A DNA stretch of 64,000 nucleotides from Liolophura sinensis (taxonomy: Eukaryota; Mollusca; Polyplacophora; Chitonida; Chitonidae), in assembly GCF_032854445.1 (NCBI RefSeq), contig NC_088306.1, positions 14,689,386 through 14,753,385 on the forward strand. Direction: 5' to 3'. A model generated the notes under the pieces. It did no database searches and had not been told where the DNA came from. It saw only the letters and a program-made list of their open reading frames with translations. Each line of letters starts with the position of its first letter. The stretch's first letter is position 1. A program made the position numbers and the translations under genes. Shown here one piece after another: positions 1-11,600 of this stretch.

Positions 1-1826
1 TTTAATTGACACGGAGTCTGAGTGATGACAAAATTCCCCTCGCTCTCACTGCCTGTGGGGCATTGGCAACAATAAAATAAAGTAATTAAAGAATTAATTG
101 TATTGAAAGGCTCTGACGGATTAGACAAACATGTCTAGATTGCAGTTAAAATGAAGTAAGGTCGTAGCTCTTGTCTACTATTTATATGTACTTGTTATAT
201 GATCGGACTTACACCGATAATTGTGACAAAACAGTACATAGCTTTTCACCGCTTCGTCATAGGCCGGGGGGGCGTTTCATGGTATACTAAGTCCCTGGCA
301 TACATGTATTTGGAATGCATATTTAGAGCTTTCAGAAATTTCATAATGCCTGTAAATACTGGTTTACTGGTGCCGGTGTACTGGTTTAGTTTTCTAACGG
401 CTAGGCCCACTTAGACCAAGCGTTCGCAGAGTTACATGCATATAAATACCATGACGATCAGCTGTCACAACATTACGTCGCTAAGAGCGCATGTTACAAC
501 ATGTGCACATAATGTGCCTGGCTAGTGATGGTAGCCCGGAAACACCGAAATGTAAACCCCTACATCCCTATGAGAATACCTGGAGTTATCCGCAATTACT
601 TCCCTGGATAAACCTTGTTTACTTGGGTTATACTTTGGCTTATTCAATACCAAGTTGACTGGTACCATTTATTTGATTTATTTATTTATTTGATTGGTGT
701 TTTACGCCGTACTCAAGAATATTTCACTTATACGACGGCGTCCAGCATTATGGTGGGTGGAAACCGGGAAGAGCCCTGGGGAAACCTCAGACCATCCGCA
801 CGTTTGCTGTACCAGCCGTCAACCAATAAGGACGTTCTCATTCAATAATCGCAAGGCCAATTCCCAAAACGACATTTAACGCAAACTATCAAAAAACTAA
901 GAAAGTATATAAAGTACAAAAATAGGACGGAATCATACAAAGAAAGAGAAGCAGTTAACAGTTTTCAGTGATGGTGGAAAGAGGCAAGATATGTTCTAGA
1001 CGACTCCAACGTACAGAGCATAATAGGCTTATTTAACGAGCCTGATTATTGGTATTATGTATTTTCCAGTGTCTCGAGCTCAATGGTGTATGTTGTGATT
1101 GGTTGGTTTGATGTATTTACGTGTTGACTGCATTCCCAAATGAATAAATCCCTGTCCATAGTGCCCCATTGTGAGTATATTTCATGTATTTTTGGAGTAC
1201 GTTCTGCCTATACATCAAGATTTATCCATATTGCATGTGAAAAATATTAACTCCCCATCGCCGTGGAACAAGCCATTTTTACGTCAATCTATCTACACTG
1301 TGCGCCAATCATATTGATGCTTGCCTAACGCCATTGTCGATGTTTACGGGGCAGTTTGCTTCGGTTAGCCTTTCGTACCTTGAGTGTTTGAGCGTCTTAA
1401 AAAAGATTTCTTTCCCTCTTTAAAATTAAACATCCTGTGTGTATATTAATCGTACAGTTCTATGAATGTAATTGCTTGCATAACTGATGCAAAATTCTGC
1501 TTACCTTGCTGTCAGGTTTAAAAGCTAGCCTTTAAGTCCGACATCCGTATACAACTCGTAAACCATAACGGGGCGTTTCAATCCGATAATCGAAGATTTA
1601 TCATGAGGCATGAGACGTATTCACCAACTTGTTATAACAAATGATGGCAAAAGACAAAGAAAAATATAAGAATTTATATTTCTCTTAATATAAATTTACA
1701 CAAATTATTAATTAATAATATAAATATCAAATTATTTGAGCCAACATTGTTAAATACAGAATCAATAGGTCGAAGTGAATGTTTTGTGTGAATTACTGGC
1801 CTTTGTAGCTGGATGAACGACTGTAT
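1..1826. other. non-coding flank with one SINE remnant
   Basis: No open frame here resembles a known protein; the longest are about 70 codons and AT-rich. The only recognisable element is the truncated SINE at 667-819. The part next to 1827 is presumably 3' UTR of the minus-strand GPCR gene, but I see no clear polyadenylation signal. Confidence 0.6.
667..819 (-). mobile_element. tRNA-derived SINE, head-truncated copy
   Basis: The left edge is the ATTT-repeat tail followed by the family signature GATTGGTGTTTTACGCCGTA and the CACTTATACGACGGCG block. The copy stops near the CCATCCGCA segment, so the tRNA-like head is missing. Body sequence is still close to the other copies. Confidence 0.85.
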
Positions 1827-2864
1827 TCAGCTTGTTTCTGACCAACATTTCAATTTTAACAGAAATGTTTTCCATGCACTATGAACAACAGATTTAAATT
1901 CTTTGTTGCTGACGGCGTAGATCACAGGATTTAAAAAGGAATTGCAAAATCCCAGCAGGAGCAGGTAGGAACCTATAATGTCCTTCAGGTCGCACGAGTC
2001 GTCGCAGATCATTTGAATAACTGACGTCACGACGAAAGGGCACCAAGTAATCAGAAAACAGCTAATCATGAGCACAAGCGTTCTACTAGAACGCCATCGT
2101 CGACTTCTCCAGAGACATTGTCTTCGAGATGACGACGGAGTGTTGTCGCCGCAATGGGCAACATTCTCTACAATTTCCATCCGCTTGATATGAACGCGGG
2201 CGTTTTTGAAGACAAGAGTGTAGACGAATATTGTCGTGCACATCGGCACTCCGAATCCCATCACGAATAAAAACACTTCATACTCGATTGTGTCTATGTA
2301 ACAAAACGAACAATAAACCGTGGAGTGTTCTACGTCCCAGCCCATTAGAGGTGCGAAGCCGATGCAAAACGCAGCTACCCATATAACCGTCATGGCAACA
2401 CCCGCGCGAAATTTGGACATCTTCTGGTTGTACTTGAACGGTTCCAATATGGCGATGTAACGGTCAACAGCGATCCAACCCATGCAGTAGAGCGACGCGA
2501 CCACGGCACTGGTCATCAGCTCCATACGTACCAGGCACGGGATGAAGGCGCGATCGCGAGCATACTCCAGCGTCCAGATCGACACGCAGCCTACAGTGAA
2601 GTCCGCAAAACTCATGCAGCCAATGAAAAAGTACGATGGTTTGCGCAGCTTTCGGCTGAAGATGAGGAAAGTCAGAACGACGAGGTTGCATGAAATGATC
2701 GTGAAGGCCAGAGGGATGACGATGACCAGCTGGACTTGCTGATGAATGGTCGGAGTGTGGCCAGCATCCGAAGACAAGATAGAAGACGGGGTGCTGTCGA
2801 GGATGGTTGTGGTCAACGTCGTGGAGACGCTTGTTGTTGTGGGAAATTCTTCTTTATTGATCAT
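1827..2864 (-). CDS. GPR119-like class A (rhodopsin family) G protein-coupled receptor
   Basis: A single open exon of 345 residues, close to the roughly 335 residues of GPR119. Seven hydrophobic segments are visible. Class A landmarks: N60 (TM1), D88 in SFAD (TM2), DRY at 134-136, W162 (TM4), WCP at 274-276 (TM6) and NPVIY at 312-316 (TM7), followed by a basic amphipathic helix with a possible palmitoylated C340. Best remembered match is GPR119: the TM3 stretch CLVRMELMTSAVVAS, DRY followed by a PF-K/R-Y loop, CSF in loop 2, and LLG-NS-LNP in TM7. GPR119 is a Gs-coupled lipid-amide receptor at the plasma membrane; ligand and coupling here are inference. The N-terminus (about 40 residues) is Ser/Thr-rich and mucin-like, with no N-glycosylation sequon. 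I chose the ATG at 2864; the open frame runs upstream to about 2945 without another ATG, and an acceptor-like ATTTAACAG at about 2926 could mark a 5' intron. Confidence 0.85.
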   Translation of the reverse strand: MINKEEFPTTTSVSTTLTTTILDSTPSSILSSDAGHTPTIHQQVQLVIVIPLAFTIISCNLVVLTFLIFSRKLRKPSYFFIGCMSFADFTVGCVSIWTLEYARDRAFIPCLVRMELMTSAVVASLYCMGWIAVDRYIAILEPFKYNQKMSKFRAGVAMTVIWVAAFCIGFAPLMGWDVEHSTVYCSFCYIDTIEYEVFLFVMGFGVPMCTTIFVYTLVFKNARVHIKRMEIVENVAHCGDNTPSSSRRQCLWRSRRWRSSRTLVLMISCFLITWCPFVVTSVIQMICDDSCDLKDIIGSYLLLLGFCNSFLNPVIYAVSNKEFKSVVHSAWKTFLLKLKCWSETS

Positions 2865-5800
2865 TTTTGATGGTATCAACCTTATCTGTGGGCTTTCCCA
2901 CAAAAGGAAAGATCCGAACGGACACCTGTTAAATAAAATTCTTCACCAAAACGTCAAAAAAAAAACGTTGTTCTAATGTTGATCTCAGGCGTGTGCACGT
3001 CTGACACACAGACATACGATTCTTCCGATGAAAACTCCTTGAGAAAACAAGACGCCTGAGAAACGGATCTTCCAAAGTCTTTGATCAGCCTAGTTATGAT
3101 CGGGATCCTAAAGTCCTAATACTTGGATACTCCCAGCATCTTGGATGACTTGTCTTCCGATTCTCAACTGCCGTGTGTGTCTTTTTCTTGACCTGATGCT
3201 CCCAAAGACTGCAGGTTGCCAAGGACTCTCCGTCTACTTCAAGGCCCTGTATGTTGTGATCTCACAAACGCGCAAATAAACTATACATCATACCAAACAC
3301 AAAATAAAAGCGTTGTCACAGAAGGACCAACCCATATAGTTCGTCCAAAATAATCTTTAGAGGCCACCTAGTTCGTGTGGGCGAGCCTTCAGTCAGTGAT
3401 CAACCCCTGCTTGTGTTCACCCCATACCGTCGGACTATCTTCTGCCAGGTAACACAGGCATGGCAGTGTTAGTTAGGGCACCCAGCAAACTCTGACAAAT
3501 TAGCAGGCGCCATGACCCCGCTGGTCAAGTAAGTGATTTGAGTCACTAATCCTGAACGAAAAATCTAGGGAGGGGCACATCTCCTTGAAAGATCAGTGAG
3601 TCAGTCAGATTAGTCAGCGACACCAGTGTCCAACGATTCTTACCACAATGTGCTCTTTGTTTGAAATTTAAATGTTTTCAGATTTACACTGATTGCAATT
3701 CTCTTGTGATTAAGTATGAACAAATCCAAAATCTCTGGTGATCTGCCTCACTACTCTGTTCAGTTCTCATAACCAAGGGCTGGGGACTTTAGATGCATTG
3801 TGTTCAATAAGATCGGCAAGTTCGATGCATGAACAGTTGCAATGAAAGTGCAACTGATGTTGACTACTTCCGTCATAATTTCTTACTTTATATGATTTCT
3901 TTGTTCATTGGTGGTTTGTGTTCATGACTCACATACGTAAGTCTGTTACGAGTACGTGTTGAGTGCGCAGTGAAAGACAAATGTTTTTCAGCTGATCGAC
4001 GAAGGTTCGAGCCCAGACCTCGCCTGTTCGTCATGTTGTTTCTGATGTATAATACTACGGCTCACTCAACCACAAATTATGTGGAAGAAAGGTTGTTGGT
4101 ATAATGTCAACAAATAATGTCAACAAAAAAACTTTTGACCCTTTAATCCCAACTACCGCCAGGCCAATATGTCAATAGTCTTAAGGCTCTCGTCATCGCA
4201 ACAACCCGTCTATTGTCATTTCACCAGCAAAGACAATTTCGTCAATTTATTGCTTGTAATGTAAGACGTGAATATGGTTACAAAAACACGCCACCAGTCC
4301 ACAAGGCCTGGACAAAGGAACTTTATCTCGAGGTTATAAATTCACACAAACCAACAAAACCCGAGTTCAACAGTCGAGTTCACCAGTTAGTCAGCAACAA
4401 AACTAACCGCACACTGGATCGTCAAGCATCGCCACAAGGCTTTATTTGTGTTCCAAGCCTTGAATTCGTGCATTAGCGCATACGACCAACACAAGAGACT
4501 ATCACCGGAAATTACTACCTGACTGTTTATCGCCGAACTCCGCAAACTAAGAGCCTTTGGTAAAGAGCTGATGAACTTTCACCATACATGCTTGGGGCAA
4601 GGGTTTTCTCAGATAGAGCGTGCTCAAGCTATATTCCATACTGAATGAAGAGAACTCATTCACATTTTAAAGGGATGAAAATATAGAAATGATGCCAAAA
4701 ACAGTCTTTAATATTTTTTCCATTTTTTCTTTTCAAAAGGGCATTTGAAAATATTTTGTGTGGTGAGTATTTGGGACCACCTCTTGGTATATATCGTCTA
4801 TGCATAATGATGTTCTAAAAAAAGAAAGGTATGCATGTCTAATAAATTTATTTGAATGTAAATTTCTTGTCTATATCAAAACACAGGCATTTAATCTTAT
4901 TTATAATAATGTTTACGAATATATTACAAATATAAATATGATCGAAATCCCGGTTGAACACATCTGTTAGCTGAAAAGACCTAACAGTAGGGCAAATATA
5001 TTTATTAAACATGTGTTACATCCTCATTTATAATATTATTACGCAAAGACAAAACATACCTCCCAAATACCGACCATACAAAAATTATTTTCAGGTGTCT
5101 TTTTTTACAAACTCTTGGCAATCTTTCCTCTGAATTTTATGTAATTTTTATGTTTTCTCCACCTTTAAATCGACCTACATTTTTATATAAGAACTATTTC
5201 CGCTTACTGCCAAGAAGACTCTAGAGAACAATCGTGGCAGGGGAATCACAGAGTTCTTGTCCGAACGACTGGCAAAGAAACGTTATCACAGCGGATGTGT
5301 CCATTGAGCATTAATCAGTTGGTCCACAAAATCATACTACCTAAAGCACAATCGCCGCTGTCTACGTTCGCTTTACATCACTGCCACAATAAACAAATTT
5401 TGTACAGAAATCTTGAACAACGTCTAGGTGACTGAGGTCACGGTGATGAGGCATGAAGTAATGTCACAAAACAAAAGCAATCTGTCTACAGCTTAGTCTC
5501 TATTGATACTTGATACACATACGTTCTCTTTATCTAAAATGTGCACAACATGATTCTGAGGGACATCTGAAACAATTTTACTGACGGATTCTGGTCATAG
5601 AGAAAGAAATTAAGCATTAAGTAGATTGGAGATGGGGCTAGGCCTAAACATGCCAACGCGCGTGGCACAGGCTTCAAAGGTCAATCTTGTCTAGTGGTGG
5701 CCGTGATGTAAAGCGAACGAACAGGACGGGGCATGCGCTGGAAGGAGTATGCAACAAAATTAACAAGAGAGACATTATCTGCACGATGAGTCATTCAGCA

Positions 5801-8458
5801 TCTAGGACGGGCTTATACACCACGTGTCCGGACATTCAGAGTATCCAGCTCCGTTCAGAGCCTGGTACTAAAACTGCAAAAGTCCATTTTCAGAAAACTT
5901 TCAGAAAAACCTACTCACGTCGTAAATGGAGATAGAATGTATATGTGTAAGACGATTCGGACCATTGACAAGACGTTACGATCTATGACTTGCGAAGTTT
6001 TGTGAAAGTGACGCTTAAAAATCGGGTGCATACCTTAATTATATTACTATACCTCAGATTAAATCATGAACATCAAATCAATTCTGATACCAACAGGTAT
6101 TTATTCCAAATACAAAAAAGGACACTAATCGCTTTGGGAGTAGAACCTAATGCATTTCGTACTTGTGGACATTTACAGTATGTCTTGACTGTTCATAAGC
6201 TGACATATATTATTTTTACTATCCCCCCCCCCCCCCGCAACCAACCAAAAAGCCACGGACAACACACTGAAATATCTGTAAAGAGTATATAATTTTAAAA
6301 TATTTAAAAACCGGCAGCAAAATATATCTAGTAAAATAAAACAGTTAGAATATACGATCATACGACACAGCCATTTATAAAAATTACAAAATCAGCAGCA
6401 TGTAAAGTTAAGATAAATACCAGCAGTAAACAGAGTATCCAAGTGTCCAACGCAACACGATCATCAAAGTACACCAGTCTGTCACGATTAAGGTATATAC
6501 ACATTTTTAATAATGTTACCATTTATAATACATGCTTATCCACTTCACAAGAAGAAAGTAGAATACTATAAAATTTACTATTTTACCCTTATCTAGATGA
6601 TTTGTCGTTGTTGTACACAATCAAACGTGAGAGGGAAGAAGCTAGTTTGCACTAAGTTGTTAACTGTCCCACCTGTTATACACACCACACTCCTTGTAAC
6701 CACCACGGCACCATTATCTTTTCACAGAAAACATACGAACTAAAAGTGTACCCGTAGAATTTGGTGTATACATGCTTGTCGTCAAAATTTCAAAGAATAA
6801 AATTTTAATACATTTCTAACTTTCTACCGAAACTTTTCTGATCGACGAAGTGTTTCCTAGGCGTGGTTGTTGTTAACGTATCAATTTTAATGAATTTTCC
6901 TTGAGAGAAACAGCCTTATTAACATTTCACTTCAAACACGTAACACCTACCACATTGCAAAGGGGCTTAACAGTTGCCCGGACACTTTCCGTTAACATAA
7001 CAGTTCTGACAAACATCTCACGAACGTAACTCACTACTTCACTAATTTATCAACTCAGTTCATGACCCCAACTACCCTCCCAACAAATAAAAAAATCATC
7101 TCTAACTTCGGCACGTATTTTGTTAAGCAGGAATGTTCCATTTAATACATGGTTAGAATATTCCAATTAATACAACGTTAAGATGATTCCATTTAACTGG
7201 ATTGACCAAAGCTGAAAAACGTCTTTCTCTTAACGGGTACCACTGCAGGGTGCTTTCCTGTATCCAACTTTATTTTCATTTAATATGTAATTATTCGTTA
7301 ATTTCCAGAGCTTAAAAATATCTCTTAAGAAACATTAAAAGTGATTTTGTACCCGAAGTGTTCACGGAAAAATCACAAGGCACATTAATTGCATGTTTTA
7401 TTTCACGCAATACGGCTTAAACAGACGTTATAATACTGAACTGATTTGGCCTCCTATCACATTAAATTAATAATACGGGATTCAAATATTTGTCTTAAAT
7501 ATTTTAAACTAAATTAATTACTCTCAATATAAAATATGAACAACATACCAACATCAACGTAAAGTACAAACATATTTAGCTGTTTTATAGGCTCTAGATA
7601 ACGTGCGCTTACAATTGTGAGAAACTCACTACAGCTTCTGTATGACAAATTTCATAAAGCGAAGCAGTGACTTTATAATATTTAATACAAAAACTACAAT
7701 GCAATTATTTACTGTTCCTCTGAACCAAAGTATTTTGCTCAGATTGCAAAGCCGTCCATGTCCTTTAACTACGCACTATAGACATAAAATAACTCTATAA
7801 TATATTATTTCCTACACTATCGCGTAACGTACGAAAGACCACATTAATAGACATTCAAACAAACTTCCTCAATATACTCAACAACAAAAAACGGGACCGA
7901 CTCAGTTCAAAGTTTTGTGCGAAATCGATTTTTTCCAACGTGCTCTTGTTGACTCAGGACTAAATATTAGGGTAAACCAAATATGTTGGACACTGGCAAG
8001 CTGCGGCGACCCAGACTATGAAACCAGGCAGATCAGCTGCCGACCGAATTTGAAAGCCTAAAACATACATTCAGTACTGACAATTATCTAAAGTCATCTC
8101 TAAGGTTATTCATTAAGTGCAAAAACAAGTAACAGGTCAAAGTCGATCAATTCCTCTATTTACCTATGCTGGCGATGCTGGACACTTCTAAAACGTGAAA
8201 CTAGTTTCCTTCTTCGTGTTCGCTGCGACTCTTTCCCAATTATCCTCATATTATTATGACTGAAATATCTCTTTCTCTTTATGTAGTCTAAACTCAACAC
8301 TTCCTCCTAATGTGGAACTAACCCTTCCAAAACGTACCTACAAAACAAGACTGACGCTATATACCTTATTCGATAAACGCAAGCCTCTAGTACAACACCC
8401 TCCTGACATTCCCCACAAAAATTGGAAAAGAAACCAGCAATTCTCAGTTGGCTATCAG
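2865..8458. other. intergenic region without supported genes
   Basis: This 5.6 kb stretch lies between the start of the GPCR and the end of the ERICH6-like gene. It is AT-rich, open frames are short, and none has a recognisable protein. A tRNA B-box-like GGTTCGAGCCC near 4004 has no convincing partner A box. A run of about 14 C lies at 6224-6237. The part below 8459 must hold the 3' UTR of the ERICH6-like gene; no AATAAA was found close to the stop. Confidence 0.55.
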
Positions 8459-8654
8459 TTAAGACACGACGACGGGTCGAATTGGTCTCTGTTTGGTTTT
8501 CTTGGCCTCTGCAGCTGCCATGGCTGCGTCGCGTTGGTGTTGCATCATCTCGTTTTTGTGAACTCTCGAAGTTATGTGAAGAGGCGGTAACATCTTTTCG
8601 ACCTTTGGCGATTTGGGGAAATGCAGCAAGTTGGAAATTCTGTTCAGGATTGTT
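8459..8654 (-). CDS. ERICH6: ERICH6-like exon 18 (last coding exon)
   Basis: Acceptor TTTTTCTAG precedes the exon. It encodes an ILNRISNLLHFPKSPK segment, then an Ala/Lys-rich basic tail ending PIRPVVVS and TAA. Phase 2 from exon 17 joins exactly (CA|A gives Gln). Confidence 0.85.
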
Positions 8655-11600
8655 CTAGAAAAAGAAAATAAAATAATTCAGTTCATGTATTTATTAATTT
8701 AATTGGTGTTTCACATCGTACCCCCGAATTCCTCATTTATGAAAAGCTAGTCAGTTCTGTGGGAGAAGAAAAACGGAGTGTCCAGACTGATTGATTTATT
8801 TATTTATTTGATTGGTGTTTTACGCGTACTCAAGAATATTTCACTTATACGACGGCGGCCAGCATTATGGTGAGAGGAAACCGGGAAAAGACCGGGGGAA
8901 ACCCATGACCATCCGCAGGTTGCTGGCAGACCTTCCCACGTACAGCCGGAGAGGAAGCCAGCATGGGCTGGACTTGAACCCACAGAGACCGCATTGGTGA
9001 GAGGCTCCTGGGTCATTACGCTGCGCTAGCGCGCTAACCAACTGAGCCACTGAGCCACTGAGCCACTGAGGCCCCGTGTCCAGCTTGAGTCCAGATCCAA
9101 TGAGAATTATTATAGGAACGCCTTATCAAAGACACCCTGCTGATATGATGCCTCACCCTGGCACAAGTATACAATGACACCGGTCCATCAGTTTGTGCAA
9201 TGTCTATCGAATGAGAATTATTACTGGAACGCCATAGCGAAGACACCATGCTGACATGACGCACATTATATACTTACACCGGGCACTACAGTTCGTACAC
9301 TGTCTATTCAGTGGGAATTATTCATACTTACTGAGTTAAGGCCTTCTTTTCGCTAATGAACAGGTAGTCGCTGTCGACCTCTTTGGCAGGGAAATTTTCA
9401 GGATTCACCAACTGGAAAGTCATAGAACAATTGATTTTAATATCACTGATAATTATTTGAAATAGACTAAGGTATTTTACTAAAATGGCCCATGGAAAGA
9501 GTGGGGATTTTTTTTTTCGTTCATTTCGTTTTTCGTAATATGAAAGTGCACTATTTTCCTAAAAAAAAAAAACCACAAAAGTTTACGTTTCTTTGTGCAC
9601 GTATCATTTTGTAGTCTACGGGCAAACATATGGAGTGCATACATGGTGTGTATACTGTGTTGCCAACGACGAACTTTTATGATGAAAACAGACTTTGAGA
9701 CACTTTTGCGTGATACAGGTGTGAAAAAGTTACTTTCTTCGTCAGAGTTAAGTTTTTGGCTTGCAGACACTAACTCTAGTGTTCCTTCTTAAAAGTACAA
9801 CATATCTCAGACTGATTTCTTTTGATGATATTTGCTATTTACAATAGGGATAAATCGCATTCTCCGCCAATGAAGAAAAATTATGTAAGATCAGAAAGCC
9901 GAAAGTGGAACACTTTAAAAAACTTTTGGCTAAAATGCACGAGACGCCATAGTAACATGCACATCCATGGCTGTGTTGGGGTGAACATAGGTCATTACAG
10001 GTTTAAGGGGAGTTCAACAAACTTTTCCACAAACACTCCTGTTTGGTTTTCATCAGAAAAAGTGAGAATTTGTCTGTTTTTTCCCCCCTTCCAATCAATA
10101 CTGTACTGGACTTAACACAAGCTTTTCTCTTGAAGGAAGCAATTTAAGTGAGTCGACCTGAGTGACGATCGTTGAACGGTGAAATACCTACACGTGTCAC
10201 ATATTCAGGAGAGACACACAGAACTTCAATCAAGACTAAAATATATTAAAAGGTGTGAACATTTACAAGACGCTGACAATCCTATAAATAATCGTTATCA
10301 TATGAAGTACATGTTAAAATCGTCAAATTCTTTCTGTAACAGGCCAAAAACACATATACACTAATCCGATCAAATTTTCCGTATTTCCCATGGATAGCTC
10401 AAACCATCGCCTTTCAGTAAATAGCAGACTCCTACCTGTGTTATTTATACTCTTGAACTTATTCATTTAATGTTTTATTTATTTATTTATTTATTTATAG
10501 AGGATTGCCCACAGCCAGTGGCCTCCAGGGGTTTTCCTCAACAAGATTATTTGCATTTAATTACAACATTTGAAAAATTATATTTTTGAAAATAATATCT
10601 GCTAACTTACAATTATATAGTAATAAAACAGATAAAGTAAACTAAGCGCAAGAATTAAGCCTTACAGATATTAACAATAAAAAATTATGACCGATTACAA
10701 ATTAAATGGTTGAATCTTAGTTTGGAATAAATAAATAGTATTGCCTACATAAATAAATGTACCTGTACACACATTTATTTATTTATTTGATTGGTGTTTT
10801 ACGCAGTACTCAAGAATATTCACTTATACGACGGCGGCCAGCATTATGGTAGGTGGGCCATCCGCAGGTTGCTGCAGACATTCCCACGTACGGCCGGAGA
10901 GGAAGCCAGCATGAGCTGGACTTGCAGCGAGCGCATTGGTGAGAGGCTCCTGGCTAGAGAGCTAACCCACTGAGCCACGGAGGCCCCACCTGTACACACA
11001 TGCATACTCGCACATTAAGTAAAAGGTAATACCAATTGCGAATATCATTTGTATCAACGGCTGAATCTGCTGGTGGTCAGGAGGTAATTGTTGATGGGCT
11101 TATTCTAAAGTTTGAATAAATTCAAAATTCAGTACTTCATTATCGATTTTGAAGGGTAGACCAGACTGATTTTTGTGAAAGGTAATCATTTGGGCTGTTA
11201 CAAAATAATAACAAAACTTTGACTGGATTTGGCTGCTCTTTTTGTTTTGCAAGAAATCTCCTGTTAAAGCCTCTTTCATATCCGTTGTTTGAGTAACCAA
11301 TTCTTAAGCCATTTTCGTTCTAATCAACTGCAGAAGCACTGTGCATTACCTACATATACTAAAGCGTCCAGGCTTCATGGTGGCAGATGGCCTAGAAACA
11401 GACTACTATTCATACAAAAATCGAAAAAGTCGAAGATCACGTTGGCCAAAATCATGTGAAGATTCAGAATTTGTGAAAACTGAGACAGCAATCTAGTCCT
11501 GCGTAAGCGGTCGAGGACCCTAGAGTGACGAGGTGTTCTGCCTAATGTTCATGCATGTATGCTTTGGGTTTTACGTCGTACTTAACAACTCAGTGTGTGT

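Noticed and set aside
2865-2903. Longer start of the GPCR at 2903 (358 residues)
   Set aside because: The codon at 2903 is TTG; the first in-frame ATG is at 2864.
3998-4030. tRNA-like B box GGTTCGAGCCC
   Set aside because: No A box at the right distance and no cloverleaf that I could draw.
8990-9070. tRNA genes in regions with A and B boxes (also at 34267, 37448, 47159)
   Set aside because: These are heads of SINE copies; they lack a foldable acceptor stem and continue into the SINE body.
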